Positions 1 through 8,880 of a DNA stretch of 64,000 nucleotides are shown one piece after another. A program made the position numbers and the translations under genes. The stretch is taken from assembly GCA_016196925.1 (NCBI GenBank), contig JACPWS010000011.1, positions 1 to 64,000 on the forward strand. The letters run 5' to 3'. Every line of letters starts with the position of its first letter. The first letter of the stretch is position 1. This stretch comes from Burkholderiales bacterium (GTDB taxonomy: Bacteria > Pseudomonadota > Gammaproteobacteria > Burkholderiales > Burkholderiaceae_D). The notes below the pieces were generated by a model. The model made no database searches and was not told the origin of the DNA. It saw nothing but the letters and a program-made list of their open reading frames with translations.

Positions 1-66
1 TAGGTGCAAATCGCAGTTGTTCTGGCGTAGAATTCATGTCGGGCAAAGTCCTGTTGGTGTTGACGA

Positions 67-1065
67 ATGCGTTTCTTGATAACTCTCATTCTATCAATCA
101 CTTACGGCGATCTTTGCCCTTTTTATGCAAAATTCAGGCTAGAAAAACGTTGCGAAGACGGATTATTGGATCTTTATATCTCTTGGTTTGGTGGAGAGCC
201 ATTGATGGCTCTTGAAGTTGTTGAAGAGATTGAGCTGTTTCGCAAAAAAATGCTCGAGAAATTCCCTGCAATGTTTCGCGTCCGAAGTGGGATGACAACA
301 AATGGATACTTACTTACTCCCGATGTATTGGCAAGATTGGTGGATTTAGGAGTGAAAGATTTTCAAATAACGCTTGATGGGCCACCTGATCATCACAATA
401 AAACACGATTGCGAGCGGATGGAGCAGGAACGTATGACGTAATTTTTGGAAATCTGATAAGCGCTTCAGAAACAAATTTGGATTTCAATATCGATATACG
501 AATGCATTTACATTCTTCGAACATCAATGCTGTCCAATCTGAACTTACAGATATTTTAATCAAAAATTTTGCGCATGATGGTCGATTTAAATTGCACCCA
601 AGGTCTATTGCAGACTACGGTGGCGCGTTCAACGATGGACACGTTAAGACTACGAATTACATTAACGGAATCGACGCCATGTCCTTAATTTTGCATCGCT
701 TCAATAGTGCTCGTAAATCGCTAAACAAAGAAATATCAGTGTTAAGCGAACCATCGTTATTGGATGCCGTCAATCATAGCTCATCAGAAGGCAGTGGATT
801 TGTTTGTTATGCAGCTGCTTCGAACTCATTTGGAATTAGAGCTGATGGTAGTTTGGTTAAGTGCACGACTGCACTAGATGAAGACAATAATAAAATTGGC
901 CATATTAAAGAAACCGGCGAATTAGATATTAATCAAGAATTAATTAAGCTTTGGATGGGAGGATTCGCTGCTGGTAAGAATTCACAACTTGCTTGCCCTC
1001 TTTATGTGGTAAAAACGTTGCCAAAAAAGAACCAGCATAAGACGATTCCAATTAGCGCAATTTAA
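67..1065 (+). pseudogene. Decayed radical SAM/SPASM-domain maturase (pseudogene)
   Basis: The middle of the reading frame is a clear radical SAM core: an ISWFGGEPL motif, TTNGYLL and FQITLDGP, followed by a SPASM-type C-terminus beginning at a CYAA motif and RADGSLVKC. Three things indicate decay. The CxxxCxxC cluster motif is absent; only a remnant LCPFYAKF remains where a CPFCYAKF-like stretch is expected, and the usual 30-40 residues between that motif and WFGGEP are shortened. An in-frame stop lies at 61-63, just before the first ATG. At about 1003 the frame runs off the expected SPASM ending, while the neighbouring frame reads LCGKNVAKKEPA and stops at 1038-1040, suggesting a small indel. 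Such enzymes usually modify ribosomal peptides; no precursor peptide is visible. The DNA is AT-rich like the next gene and unlike the rest of the window. Confidence 0.7.
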
Positions 1066-1090
1066 TCTTAAATAAATTGTTATTCGCTTT

Positions 1091-1215
1091 AGGGAAACGT
1101 CGATTAATTCAAAAAGCGTCATTCCCGCGAAAGCGGGAATCCATGTAAATCAACCACTTAGGTGGATCGCCGCTTTCGCGGGGATGACGAAATCCGATTA
1201 AATCCATGCTTCCTT
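1091..1215. repeat. 125-bp MITE-like inverted-repeat element, copy 1
   Basis: This block aligns without gaps to 53841-53965 at roughly 90% identity by eye. The whole block is an imperfect inverted repeat with arms of about 47 bases: the left arm starts near GGGAAACG and the right arm ends near ATGCTTCC. Each arm also contains a short GC hairpin, CCCGC-GAAA-GCGGG on the left and its counterpart on the right. It fills most of the gap between the radical SAM remnant and the TonB receptor gene. It has no coding capacity and looks like a non-autonomous mobile repeat or REP-type element. Confidence 0.8.
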
Positions 1216-1285
1216 AGTAATAGCGTTATCTCGATGTAGGGGGCGCTATCGCCCTCTAAGTTCAAAATATGATTCTGCCAATTTC

Positions 1286-3499
1286 ATGATTAAGTCTATT
1301 TGTCGCTTTCGTCTTTCAATATTAGTTTTTTTACTGAATAGTGTTGACCGTCCGGTTTTAGCTGCATCGGAAGAGGGCACTCAACCGATGCTCACCCGAG
1401 GCGAAGTGAAGCAGCAAAATTCACAGAAAGTTGAAATTCAAGGAAAGAAGGAATATGACGAAAGGCGTTTTGATACAGTCAGCAAGATTGTGGTGACCTC
1501 AGACGAAATTTTGAATTATGGAGATAGTAATGTTTCGGAGGTGTTAAAGCGATTGCCTGGCATCACATTCAGTGGGGCTCCTGGGCGAGGAGGTTCAATT
1601 CGCATGCGAGGTTTAAGCTCTGGTTATGTAAATTTGATGTTAGATGGGGAGCCAGTACCAACCGGATTTTCACTCGATTCTTTAAATCCGAACTTAATCG
1701 AACGGATCGAAATTGTCCGCTCTGCGATTGCGGAGTACAGTACTCAGGCTATAGCTGGGACTATAAATATAGTTTTGAAAAAGAAGGCCCAGTCTGCAAA
1801 ACGTCAAATTAAGGCATATACACAACTTGAAAATGGGAAGAGTTCAAATAATCTAACATTGGATGTTTCAGATAAATTTGATAAATTTTCTTACCTGATT
1901 ACGAGCAGTCTTACACATAATGAATTTTTACGCCCGACCATAACAGGGGTAGAGGATAGCTATGATCAACTGGGGAAACTCAATTTTTTAAGAAACAGCT
2001 TTTATGAAAATGAAGGTACGGTTAACAGTTTGAATATAGCTCCCAGAATCAATTGGGCGCTAGGTGAAAACGATACCATTACGAATCAAAATTTCATAAA
2101 TTACTACCACTTGATGGGTAGTCAACCGCAAGCAACAAAAACTATTTATGGGATATCGACTGGGTTTTCGAAGTCTATTATAGGAATTGATGTAGATGCA
2201 GCCATGTTACGTAGCAACATAAACTGGGTAAGAAAATTAGCTGATAGCGCAAAGCTGGAAACGAAATTTGGTATTAATTTCAATCGAACTAACACTAGTG
2301 TTTTGACTGAAGGGTACGATGCTCAGAACGTTCAAATTTTAACTCGTAACTCGAAAGATGCTAATACTGATCAGGGATTAAGTTTTAGTGGAAAATATAG
2401 CGTTCCTTTCGTTGAAAAGCATGCATTCGTAATAGGTTTTAATAGTGCGTATAGTCAACGTAAGGAAAATATCACTATTAAAGATATAAGCCCAAATATA
2501 ACTGGGCCTCTAAATGCTTCCGACGATCTCAAAGCAAACGTCGGTACATTTGCTGTATTTGCTCAAGATGAGTGGGAAATTGATAAACAGTGGTCAGTTT
2601 ATTGGGGGGGGCGTTGGGAGGGGATTAATACTACGAGTGAGGGGTCTGCATATAGCGCAGTCCAGAAACGCTCAAGTGTACTTAGCCCTATTTTACAAAC
2701 ACTGTGGAAATTGCCGGATAGTAAAAATGATCAATTACGTTTAAGCATTGCCCGTACTTACAAAGCACCTCAGACTGAAAAACTTTTACCTCGCAGAGAA
2801 ATAATTGCGGATATCAACAACAGTCCCATCTCACCAGAGGGCACCGGAAATCCAAGCTTGCGACCAGAATTATCTCTTGGCTTAGACATTGCATATGAAC
2901 ATTACTTTACTGAAAGTGGTATGTATTCAATCAGTACGTATGTGCGTCACATTGATGACGTGATTCGCCGTGTTGTAACTAACGTCAATGGAATTTGGGT
3001 TTCCTTGCCTGTTAATGAAGGGCAAGCAACAGCATATGGTGTCGAATCGGAACTAAAATTTCCATTGCGTAAATTCTATAAAGAATCGCCCGCTATAGAG
3101 ATGCGTGCCAATATGAATCTCAATTGGTCGAAGGTAACAAGCGTTCGAGGACCGAATAACCGTCTCGATAGTCAAACACCATTTAGTGCTAACATTGGCG
3201 TCGATTACAAAGCAGCAGACATCCCGTTAACGATTAGCGGTAACTATAGTTTTCAAACCGGAGGTCTTGTACGTTTATCTGAATCAGAAGCGCGCTATAA
3301 CTCTCCAAAACGTATGTTGGATATAAGTATGTTGTGGAAGTTTAATCAGAAAACTCAAATGCGTTTTTCTTTATCCAATCTATTGCAGCAGAACTATCTA
3401 AGTCAGAATATTTATAGTGATGATTCTGGGCTGCAACGCAATACACATATTACTCCAACCGGTGTTTCAGGCAGACTTTTGCTAGATATCATCTTTTGA
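1286..3499 (+). CDS. TonB-dependent outer-membrane receptor
   Basis: A 737-residue protein with an N-terminal signal-like stretch (about residues 1-27), a possible TonB box (QKVEIQGK, about 48-55), a plug domain with VLKRLPGI and the IRMRGL/LMLDGEPV region, and a long beta-barrel ending in the C-terminal phenylalanine typical of outer-membrane proteins. It should import a ligand such as a siderophore, peptide or metal chelate using TonB energy. Family length is typical (650-800). The ligand cannot be told from sequence. It follows the decayed radical SAM gene in the same orientation and shares its AT-rich base use, so both were probably acquired together. No strong ribosome-binding site precedes the ATG. 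Confidence 0.88.
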   Translation: MIKSICRFRLSILVFLLNSVDRPVLAASEEGTQPMLTRGEVKQQNSQKVEIQGKKEYDERRFDTVSKIVVTSDEILNYGDSNVSEVLKRLPGITFSGAPGRGGSIRMRGLSSGYVNLMLDGEPVPTGFSLDSLNPNLIERIEIVRSAIAEYSTQAIAGTINIVLKKKAQSAKRQIKAYTQLENGKSSNNLTLDVSDKFDKFSYLITSSLTHNEFLRPTITGVEDSYDQLGKLNFLRNSFYENEGTVNSLNIAPRINWALGENDTITNQNFINYYHLMGSQPQATKTIYGISTGFSKSIIGIDVDAAMLRSNINWVRKLADSAKLETKFGINFNRTNTSVLTEGYDAQNVQILTRNSKDANTDQGLSFSGKYSVPFVEKHAFVIGFNSAYSQRKENITIKDISPNITGPLNASDDLKANVGTFAVFAQDEWEIDKQWSVYWGGRWEGINTTSEGSAYSAVQKRSSVLSPILQTLWKLPDSKNDQLRLSIARTYKAPQTEKLLPRREIIADINNSPISPEGTGNPSLRPELSLGLDIAYEHYFTESGMYSISTYVRHIDDVIRRVVTNVNGIWVSLPVNEGQATAYGVESELKFPLRKFYKESPAIEMRANMNLNWSKVTSVRGPNNRLDSQTPFSANIGVDYKAADIPLTISGNYSFQTGGLVRLSESEARYNSPKRMLDISMLWKFNQKTQMRFSLSNLLQQNYLSQNIYSDDSGLQRNTHITPTGVSGRLLLDIIF

Positions 3500-3583
3500 T
3501 ATGTTCAAGCCATAGACATCGTGTCAATTACTGGACTTTGTGAGGCGGCCTTTAAGGCTTGCCAAACAGGTCTCGCTGAAAGA

Positions 3584-3626
3584 AAAAGCAGCTGAGTGTG
3601 TTGCATGCACTCAGCTGCTTTTTTTG
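3584..3626. terminator. Bidirectional intrinsic terminator
   Basis: A 14-bp near-perfect stem (AAAGCAGCTGAGTG paired with CACTCAGCTGCTTT) has an A-run on the left and a T-run on the right. It can end both the TonB receptor transcript from the left and the convergent MipA-family transcript from the right. Confidence 0.85.
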
Positions 3627-3644
3627 ATGCTTACCGGGTCCCGC

Positions 3645-4433
3645 TTAGAACCGATAATTCGCCGCCGAGAACACGGTCACCGGATTTTTCTGGAATACGA
3701 ATGGGCTCTTGCCGGCGTCGCCGGTCAGGTATTTCATGGTGGCGCCGGTGGTCAGCGACCAGTTGGTGTCGATGTTCCAGTGCCAGTTGGCTCCGACGCG
3801 GACGTCGGTCAGGCCGGCGGACGGCGCGTATTGCGCATAGCCGCTGGCGGACGACTGGCTGGCGTTGACGCCGAAATACGATTGTACATAGGCGGTGTTG
3901 GCCCAGTCGGCGCCGAAGCTGGCCGATAAGCGATGCCGGCTGTTCAGCGAGGTCGTCGCCCGCCCGCCCAGGCTGAGCTGGAGTCCGTTGTGATCGCTGC
4001 CCGAGCCATAGCGGATCGAGGACAGCAGGGAATAGTTTTGGTTGACGGAGTAATTGAAAAACGCGCCCGGTTCCAGGGCGGTGTTGACGTCGCCCAGGCC
4101 ACTTAACCTGGCTGAGCGCGATTCATCGCGCGCCGCTTCGAGCGACATGCGCGGGCCATATTGCAGGCTGGGGTCTTTGGAGAAATTGTAACCGAGTCCG
4201 TTGTAGGCGCTGAAAAAGGCACCGTTTTTCCACTGGACGTCAAACATCGGATAAGCGGTGACACGGTGCTCGTCGGCGCCTGTGTATTTCGGCATAGAGA
4301 GCGCGACTGCGCCCAGCGAAAAATTGACATTTTTCGGCAGATACGGCGCCGGCACCAATTGCACGAATTCCGAGGTTTGCGCCTGGGCGGAACACGCCGA
4401 GGCCAACAGGATAAGGCCGAGGGTTTTTTTCAT
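3645..4433 (-). CDS. MipA/OmpV family outer-membrane protein
   Basis: A 262-residue protein with a cleavable signal peptide (MKKTLGLILLASACSAQA, cleavage near residue 19) followed by amphipathic beta strands and a terminal YRF, typical of an outer-membrane barrel. Motifs such as ALSMPKYTGADEHRVTAYPMFDVQWKNG match the start of MipA/OmpV proteins, which act as scaffolds for murein enzymes or as small porins. It is the last gene of the leftward run after thyA, folA and the DUF4337 gene, and ends at a strong terminator. The start follows an AAAGAG-like site. The exact function is unknown. Confidence 0.85.
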   Translation of the reverse strand: MKKTLGLILLASACSAQAQTSEFVQLVPAPYLPKNVNFSLGAVALSMPKYTGADEHRVTAYPMFDVQWKNGAFFSAYNGLGYNFSKDPSLQYGPRMSLEAARDESRSARLSGLGDVNTALEPGAFFNYSVNQNYSLLSSIRYGSGSDHNGLQLSLGGRATTSLNSRHRLSASFGADWANTAYVQSYFGVNASQSSASGYAQYAPSAGLTDVRVGANWHWNIDTNWSLTTGATMKYLTGDAGKSPFVFQKNPVTVFSAANYRF

Positions 4434-4445
4434 TTTTATCTCTCT

Positions 4446-5015
4446 TTAAATATGGAACCAGGCCAGTCCGGCCAGCGCCACGCCGATTCCGGCCGTGCCA
4501 TACGAGGCATATTGCAGCCATTTTTTCTTGGTCAGCAAGGTGATCGCGGCCAGAGAAATCGCGATCTGCACGGCCGTCATCGCCTGCGCCCAGCGGTGAT
4601 GCTGGTGCAGCGCGGCTTCGGATTCGTGTTCCCATTGCTGCGATTCGACCTCCAGTTCCTCGGCTTTTTTCTTGATTTCTTCCTTCTCGGCCTTGTAACG
4701 GGCCACTTCGGATCTGTACTTTTCTACGTCGACGCCAGGCAAGGCCATGGCCAGTTCGGCCAGGTTTTGCTTGTTCGATTTCGATTGGTAAAAGTTCCAT
4801 TGGTTGGAAGCTTCGGTTTTTTTGATGGCGGAATCGTTTTTGTACATCGCCGCGCTGTTTTGCGTGGCGCCGCCTTCGTAGCCGAACAGGGCGCCGACCG
4901 TGGCCATGATGGCCGTCATGACGGCGATGCGGCTGGCAAAATCGTCATTGCCGTGGGCGGCGTGTTCGAGTTCGTGATCGTGCGGGCCGTGTACGTGAAA
5001 GCCGTGTCCTGACAT
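4446..5015 (-). CDS. DUF4337-family membrane protein
   Basis: A 189-residue protein with a histidine-rich N-terminus (GHGFHVHGPHDHELEHAAHG), one hydrophobic segment near residues 28-48, a long charged coiled-coil region (about 95-135), and two hydrophobic helices at the C-terminus. This layout and the NDDFASRIAVMTAIMATVGALF segment match the DUF4337 family of unknown function. It starts 8 bases after the end of folA and so is probably co-transcribed with folA-thyA, though no functional tie to folate metabolism is evident. The His-rich head might bind metal; that is inference. Confidence 0.8.
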   Translation of the reverse strand: MSGHGFHVHGPHDHELEHAAHGNDDFASRIAVMTAIMATVGALFGYEGGATQNSAAMYKNDSAIKKTEASNQWNFYQSKSNKQNLAELAMALPGVDVEKYRSEVARYKAEKEEIKKKAEELEVESQQWEHESEAALHQHHRWAQAMTAVQIAISLAAITLLTKKKWLQYASYGTAGIGVALAGLAWFHI

Positions 5016-5023
5016 GTGTGCTC

Positions 5024-5506
5024 CTAAATTCTTTGGTAAGTAACGAATGCGTAATGCAAATCAGCTGTTTCCGAATGATGTTCTTCCCTGGCCGTTTCGC
5101 TCCAGACGGCAGGATCGATGGCGGGGAAAAACGCGTCGCAGGGGAATTCCTGCGCGATCTCGGTCACGATCAGCTTGTCGGCCAGCGGCAGCGCTTGCTG
5201 ATAAATCTGGGCGCCGCCTATCACGAAGCTTTCCGCGTCGCCGGCCAGGGTTTGCGCCGCCGGCAGCGACGTGACAACCTCGACCCCGGCGTGGTTCCAG
5301 TCCGGATTGCGCGAGACCACGATATTGCGGCGATGCGGCAGGGGGCGGCCGATAGATTCAAAGGTCTTGCGCCCCATGATGACCGGGTGGCCGCTGGTCG
5401 TGCGTTTGAAATGCGCCATATCTTCCGGCAGGCGCCAGGGCAGGGTGTTGGCGATGCCTATGCCCAGTTGCTTGTCGGTGGCGACGATAATCGTTAAAGA
5501 TGACAT
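5024..5506 (-). CDS. folA: Dihydrofolate reductase
   Basis: A 160-residue enzyme that reduces dihydrofolate to tetrahydrofolate with NADPH. The active-site loop LPWRLPEDMAHFK is present, with the catalytic acidic residue at about D29 (equivalent to D27 of E. coli), followed by the NADPH-binding GRKTFESIGRPLP and VIGGAQIYQQALP motifs. Length is normal for chromosomal FolA. It lies 16 bases downstream of thyA, the usual thyA-folA pairing: ThyA makes dihydrofolate and FolA regenerates tetrahydrofolate. Confidence 0.97.
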   Translation of the reverse strand: MSSLTIIVATDKQLGIGIANTLPWRLPEDMAHFKRTTSGHPVIMGRKTFESIGRPLPHRRNIVVSRNPDWNHAGVEVVTSLPAAQTLAGDAESFVIGGAQIYQQALPLADKLIVTEIAQEFPCDAFFPAIDPAVWSETAREEHHSETADLHYAFVTYQRI

Positions 5507-5522
5507 GGTGATGTCCGATAAA

Positions 5523-6317
5523 TCAAACCGCGACCGGCGCTTTGATCGCGGGATGGAACTGGTAGTTTAGGAATTCGAAATCGTCGTAGCGGTAGTCGAA
5601 AATCGAGGCCGGCCGGCGTTTGATCTGCAACTGCGGCAAGGCGAACGGCGTGCGCGACAACTGTTCGGCGACTTGCTCCATATGGTTGGCGTACAAATGG
5701 CAGTCGCCGCCGGTCCAGATGAAATCGCCCACGCCCAGGCCGGTCTGCTGCGCCACCATGTGGGTCAGCAGGGCATAGGAAGCGATATTGAAAGGCACGC
5801 CGAGGAAGATGTCGGCGCTGCGCTGATACAGCTGGCAAGACAGTTTGCCGTCGGCCACGTAAAACTGGAACAGTGCATGGCAGGGCGGCAGCTTCATTTG
5901 CGGGATGTCGGCCACGTTCCAGGCCGAGACGATCAGACGGCGCGAATCGGGGTTGTTCTTGATCTGGTCTATCAGCTGGGCGATCTGGTCGATGTGCTGG
6001 CCGTCGGGCGCCGGCCAGTTGCGCCATTGCGAACCGTACACCGGGCCGAGGTTGCCGTTTTCATCGGCCCATTCGTCCCAGATAGAAACGCCGTTGTCTT
6101 TCAGGTATTGGATATTGGTGGAGCCGGCCAGGAACCAGATCAGTTCGTGGACGATGGATTTCAGGTGCAGTTTCTTGGTGGTCAGCAGCGGGAAACCCTG
6201 ATTCAGGTCGAACCGCATCTGATGGCCGAACAGCGAGACGGTGCCGGTGCCGGTGCGGTCGGTTTTGCGTGTGCCATGTGCTTGTACATGGCGCATGAAG
6301 TCTAGGTATTGGCGCAT
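5523..6317 (-). CDS. thyA: Thymidylate synthase
   Basis: A 264-residue enzyme that converts dUMP and methylene-tetrahydrofolate to dTMP and dihydrofolate. The catalytic cysteine is C146 in [11 protein letters not shown], the same position as in E. coli Thy[37 protein letters not shown] and the C-terminal PAIKAPVAV are all intact, so the protein appears full length. It is the first gene of the leftward thyA-folA operon. An approximately 80-bp palindrome-containing repeat lies in the gap upstream. Confidence 0.98.
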   Translation of the reverse strand: MRQYLDFMRHVQAHGTRKTDRTGTGTVSLFGHQMRFDLNQGFPLLTTKKLHLKSIVHELIWFLAGSTNIQYLKDNGVSIWDEWADENGNLGPVYGSQWRNWPAPDGQHIDQIAQLIDQIKNNPDSRRLIVSAWNVADIPQMKLPPCHALFQFYVADGKLSCQLYQRSADIFLGVPFNIASYALLTHMVAQQTGLGVGDFIWTGGDCHLYANHMEQVAEQLSRTPFALPQLQIKRRPASIFDYRYDDFEFLNYQFHPAIKAPVAV

Positions 6318-6391
6318 GGTGATGATGGGAAATTGCTAATTCGTATCGGGGCGCTAGTATACTCTAAGGTGTCGGCGCGCGGACCTTGCTC

Positions 6392-6475
6392 ATATACTCC
6401 CCCCCGATTTTTAAAAATACGGCTTGACGCCCGTATGTTTAAAGGCTTTAAAAATATACTAGGGGGGAGTATATT
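6392..6475. repeat. ~80-bp dispersed palindromic element, copy A
   Basis: The left end is ATATACTCCCCCCC. The right end is a palindrome of AATATACT, a seven-base G-rich core, and AGTATATT (6453-6475). A TTTTTAAAAA tract and an AAAGGC motif lie between them. Three further copies (17797-17879, 35904-35979, 63169-63249) share this plan. It sits between thyA and the sensor kinase gene and has no coding capacity. Confidence 0.75.
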
Positions 6476-6494
6476 TCGGTGTTTTCAAGCCAAA

Positions 6495-8105
6495 TCAGGC
6501 GTTCAGCAGCGGATCATTGCCGTCCCGATCGCCGGGGGCGACCAGGGGTAAGCGGATTTCAAAGCGGGTGCCGTGGTCTATCACGCTCGAGGCATGGATG
6601 CTGCCGCCGAGCACGTTGTTGATGATGTTGAAGGTGATGCTGAGCCCCAGGCCGCTGCCGCCCTGGCCGAACTTAGTGGTGAAGAACGGTTCGAAGATGC
6701 GGTTGATGATTTCCGGCGGGATGCCTTTGCCGTCGTCTTCAAATACGATCAGGACTTGATCGTCTTGTTTTTTTGCGCTACAGCACATGTGTCCTTCGCT
6801 CAGGCCTTCCAGCCCGTGCGCGACCGAATTGTTCACGAGATTGGTGAACACTTGTCCCAGCAAGCCGGGATAGCTGTCGAGTTGTATATCTTCGGGGATA
6901 TCGAGTTCCAGCGTGTAGGGCGTTTTGCGCAAGCTCGAATGCAGCAGGGCGGTCAATTCCTGCAGCATCACCAGCAGCGAGAACTGGCGCCTTTGTGCGC
7001 TCGACTGATCGACCGCCACTTGTTTGAAGTCGCCGACCAGATGGGCCGACTGTTGCAGGCCGCGTAACAGCAGTTTGGTCGAATCGAGGGCGGTGCCGGC
7101 GTAGCGGCTCAGGTCGGAACGGCGCATTTTGCCTTCGTCCATGATTTGTATCAGGTGCCGGGTTTCTTCTTCCAGGGTGCTGGCGACCAGCAGGCAATTG
7201 CCGAGCGGGGTGTTCAATTCGTGAGCGACGCCGGCGACCATGGAACCGAGCGCTGCCATGCGCTCGACCCGCGCCAGTTCGGCCTGGACCGAATTCACAT
7301 TCTTCAGGGCGGCTTCCAGATTCTGGTTGACGCTTTCCAGTTCCTGGGTTCTTTGCCTTACCTTGGATTCCAGCGTGCCGGAATACTCCAGCAATTGCTG
7401 GTTCTTGATTTCCAGCTCGCCGAACGAGCGTTGCAGCGCCTGGCGGGTCACTTCCAGGCTGTTGGCCAGGTGGCCCAGCTCATCTTCGCGCTTGAGGGAA
7501 ATCGGGTCGGCGAGTTCGCCGTTGGCGAGCCGGTCCGATTCGCTCATCAAGATCCTGATCGGCTTGACCAGACGCCATTGCAATATCATTAAAATAAAAA
7601 TGATCGCCAGCACCAGGGACAGCACCGCCGTGCTGAAATAGCGCCGCAAGTCGGAGGCCAGGCTTTCTTGCAGCAGATCTTCGGCCAGGGTCAGGGTGAC
7701 TTCGCCTATGACTTGCTCGCCATGGCGGATTTCGCGCTTTAAACTGCTGAACGGTCCTTTTTGCGACTTCATGCGGACATCGTTCTTGATGAAGTCTTTA
7801 CGATCGGGCAGCGTGATGACTTCGATCTTGGCGACGCGCGGGTCGGAATACACGACTTCGCTCGAGATGTTGGCGATCTCGGGGGTGATTTGCCACAGCG
7901 GTTCGCTCAGGATGACGGACAGGATTTCAGTGAGGCGATGGTGGTCTTCCGCGTTGCGCGCGCGCGCCGCGGTTTCTATGGTGTGCAGGTGGTAGGGGAT
8001 CAGGAGTGCGGCAGGAACTGTCAGTCCGAACAGCACGCCCAGAATTATCGCCAGTCTGAGGGTGATTCGGCTGCGAAGTGCAGATAGAAAATGTCGAAAC
8101 TGCAT
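6495..8105 (-). CDS. Membrane-bound sensor histidine kinase
   Basis: The order of domains is: a transmembrane helix (about residues 15-37), a periplasmic sensor loop, a second helix (about 158-178), a HAMP linker (VKPIRILMSESDRLANGEL), a long coiled coil, a HisKA-type dimerisation motif with the phospho-accepting histidine in GVAHELNTPLGN, and an ATPase domain with N box (FTNLVNNSVAHGL), G1 box (DDGKGIPPE) and GLGLSI. The protein is complete. An ATG at 8105 was chosen because AAGGA lies eight bases upstream; an in-frame ATG at 8123 is also possible. No response-regulator gene is adjacent, so it is an orphan kinase here. The signal sensed is unknown. Confidence 0.9.
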   Translation of the reverse strand: MQFRHFLSALRSRITLRLAIILGVLFGLTVPAALLIPYHLHTIETAARARNAEDHHRLTEILSVILSEPLWQITPEIANISSEVVYSDPRVAKIEVITLPDRKDFIKNDVRMKSQKGPFSSLKREIRHGEQVIGEVTLTLAEDLLQESLASDLRRYFSTAVLSLVLAIIFILMILQWRLVKPIRILMSESDRLANGELADPISLKREDELGHLANSLEVTRQALQRSFGELEIKNQQLLEYSGTLESKVRQRTQELESVNQNLEAALKNVNSVQAELARVERMAALGSMVAGVAHELNTPLGNCLLVASTLEEETRHLIQIMDEGKMRRSDLSRYAGTALDSTKLLLRGLQQSAHLVGDFKQVAVDQSSAQRRQFSLLVMLQELTALLHSSLRKTPYTLELDIPEDIQLDSYPGLLGQVFTNLVNNSVAHGLEGLSEGHMCCSAKKQDDQVLIVFEDDGKGIPPEIINRIFEPFFTTKFGQGGSGLGLSITFNIINNVLGGSIHASSVIDHGTRFEIRLPLVAPGDRDGNDPLLNA

Positions 8106-8309
8106 TGCAAGATCCTTGTGCATCGCTTTCCGGTTGCGCCGGAGGTCCTGGCTTCGTTCAAATTATCTTGCACCGACAGGGGTAGGTGCTGGCCCTTGTT
8201 AAAATGGACAGGATTATGATTGAACAGGCAATCTTTGGATACTAAAAGGTTTTTTGCGTTTCGGCAAGACATGAATGCCTTGCCTGATGTGGCAAAGGAA
8301 CAGAAAAGC

Positions 8310-8504
8310 TTATTTAGCCTCGTCTATCCAGGCCATCTGTATCGCTTCCAGTATTTTTTCGCCGCCGCGCTGATGGTCGTCGTCGAAGCCTTCCAGCTCG
8401 AGCACCCAGTTATGCAGGTCGACGAAGCGCACGGTGAGCGGATCAATGTCGGGGAATTTGTCGCAGAGCGCTTCGGCGATGCGCGCGGTATCGGTCCATT
8501 TCAT
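8310..8504 (-). CDS. iscX: IscX, Fe-S cluster assembly adaptor
   Basis: A 64-residue acidic protein. The [18 protein letters not shown] opening and [18 protein letters not shown] core are those of IscX (YfhJ), which binds IscS and modulates iron supply or sulfur transfer. It is the last gene of the isc operon, 14 bases after fdx. Confidence 0.95.
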   Translation of the reverse strand: MKWTDTARIAEALCDKFPDIDPLTVRFVDLHNWVLELEGFDDDHQRGGEKILEAIQMAWIDEAK

Positions 8505-8518
8505 GCTAATTCTCCGGC

Positions 8519-8857
8519 TTAGTGGTTTTCACGCGCGTGATTGATGGTGTATTTGGGGATTTCTATGGTGATGTCTTGCTTGCCTAGCTTGACCTGGCAA
8601 GACAGGCGGGAGGTGGCTTCCAGGCCCCAGGCGGCATCCAGTAAATCCTCTTCGTCGTCGCTGGAGGCGTTCAGCGATGCAAAGCCTTCGCGTACCACGA
8701 CGTGGCAAGTGGTGCAGGCGCAGGACATTTCGCAGGCGTGCTCGATCTCGACGTCGTTTTCGACCAGCGCTTCGCACAGGGATTTGCCTTCTTCTGCCTC
8801 GATCACCGCGCCTTCGGGGCAGAGTTGGGCGTGCGGCAGGACTATAATTTGGGGCAT
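8519..8857 (-). CDS. fdx: Isc-type [2Fe-2S] ferredoxin
   Basis: A 112-residue adrenodoxin-type ferredoxin that supplies electrons during Fe-S cluster assembly on IscU. Cluster ligands are C42, C48, C51 (in [11 protein letters not shown]) and C87 (RLSCQV), the standard CX5CX2C...C pattern. It lies between hscA and iscX, the usual place in the isc operon. Confidence 0.97.
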   Translation of the reverse strand: MPQIIVLPHAQLCPEGAVIEAEEGKSLCEALVENDVEIEHACEMSCACTTCHVVVREGFASLNASSDDEEDLLDAAWGLEATSRLSCQVKLGKQDITIEIPKYTINHARENH

Positions 8858-8880
8858 GATGTTCTCGCTAAATCGGTGGT

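Noticed and set aside
3540-3929. Rightward 129-residue frame after the TonB receptor
   Set aside because: It is antisense to the MipA-family gene and reads through the terminator hairpin.
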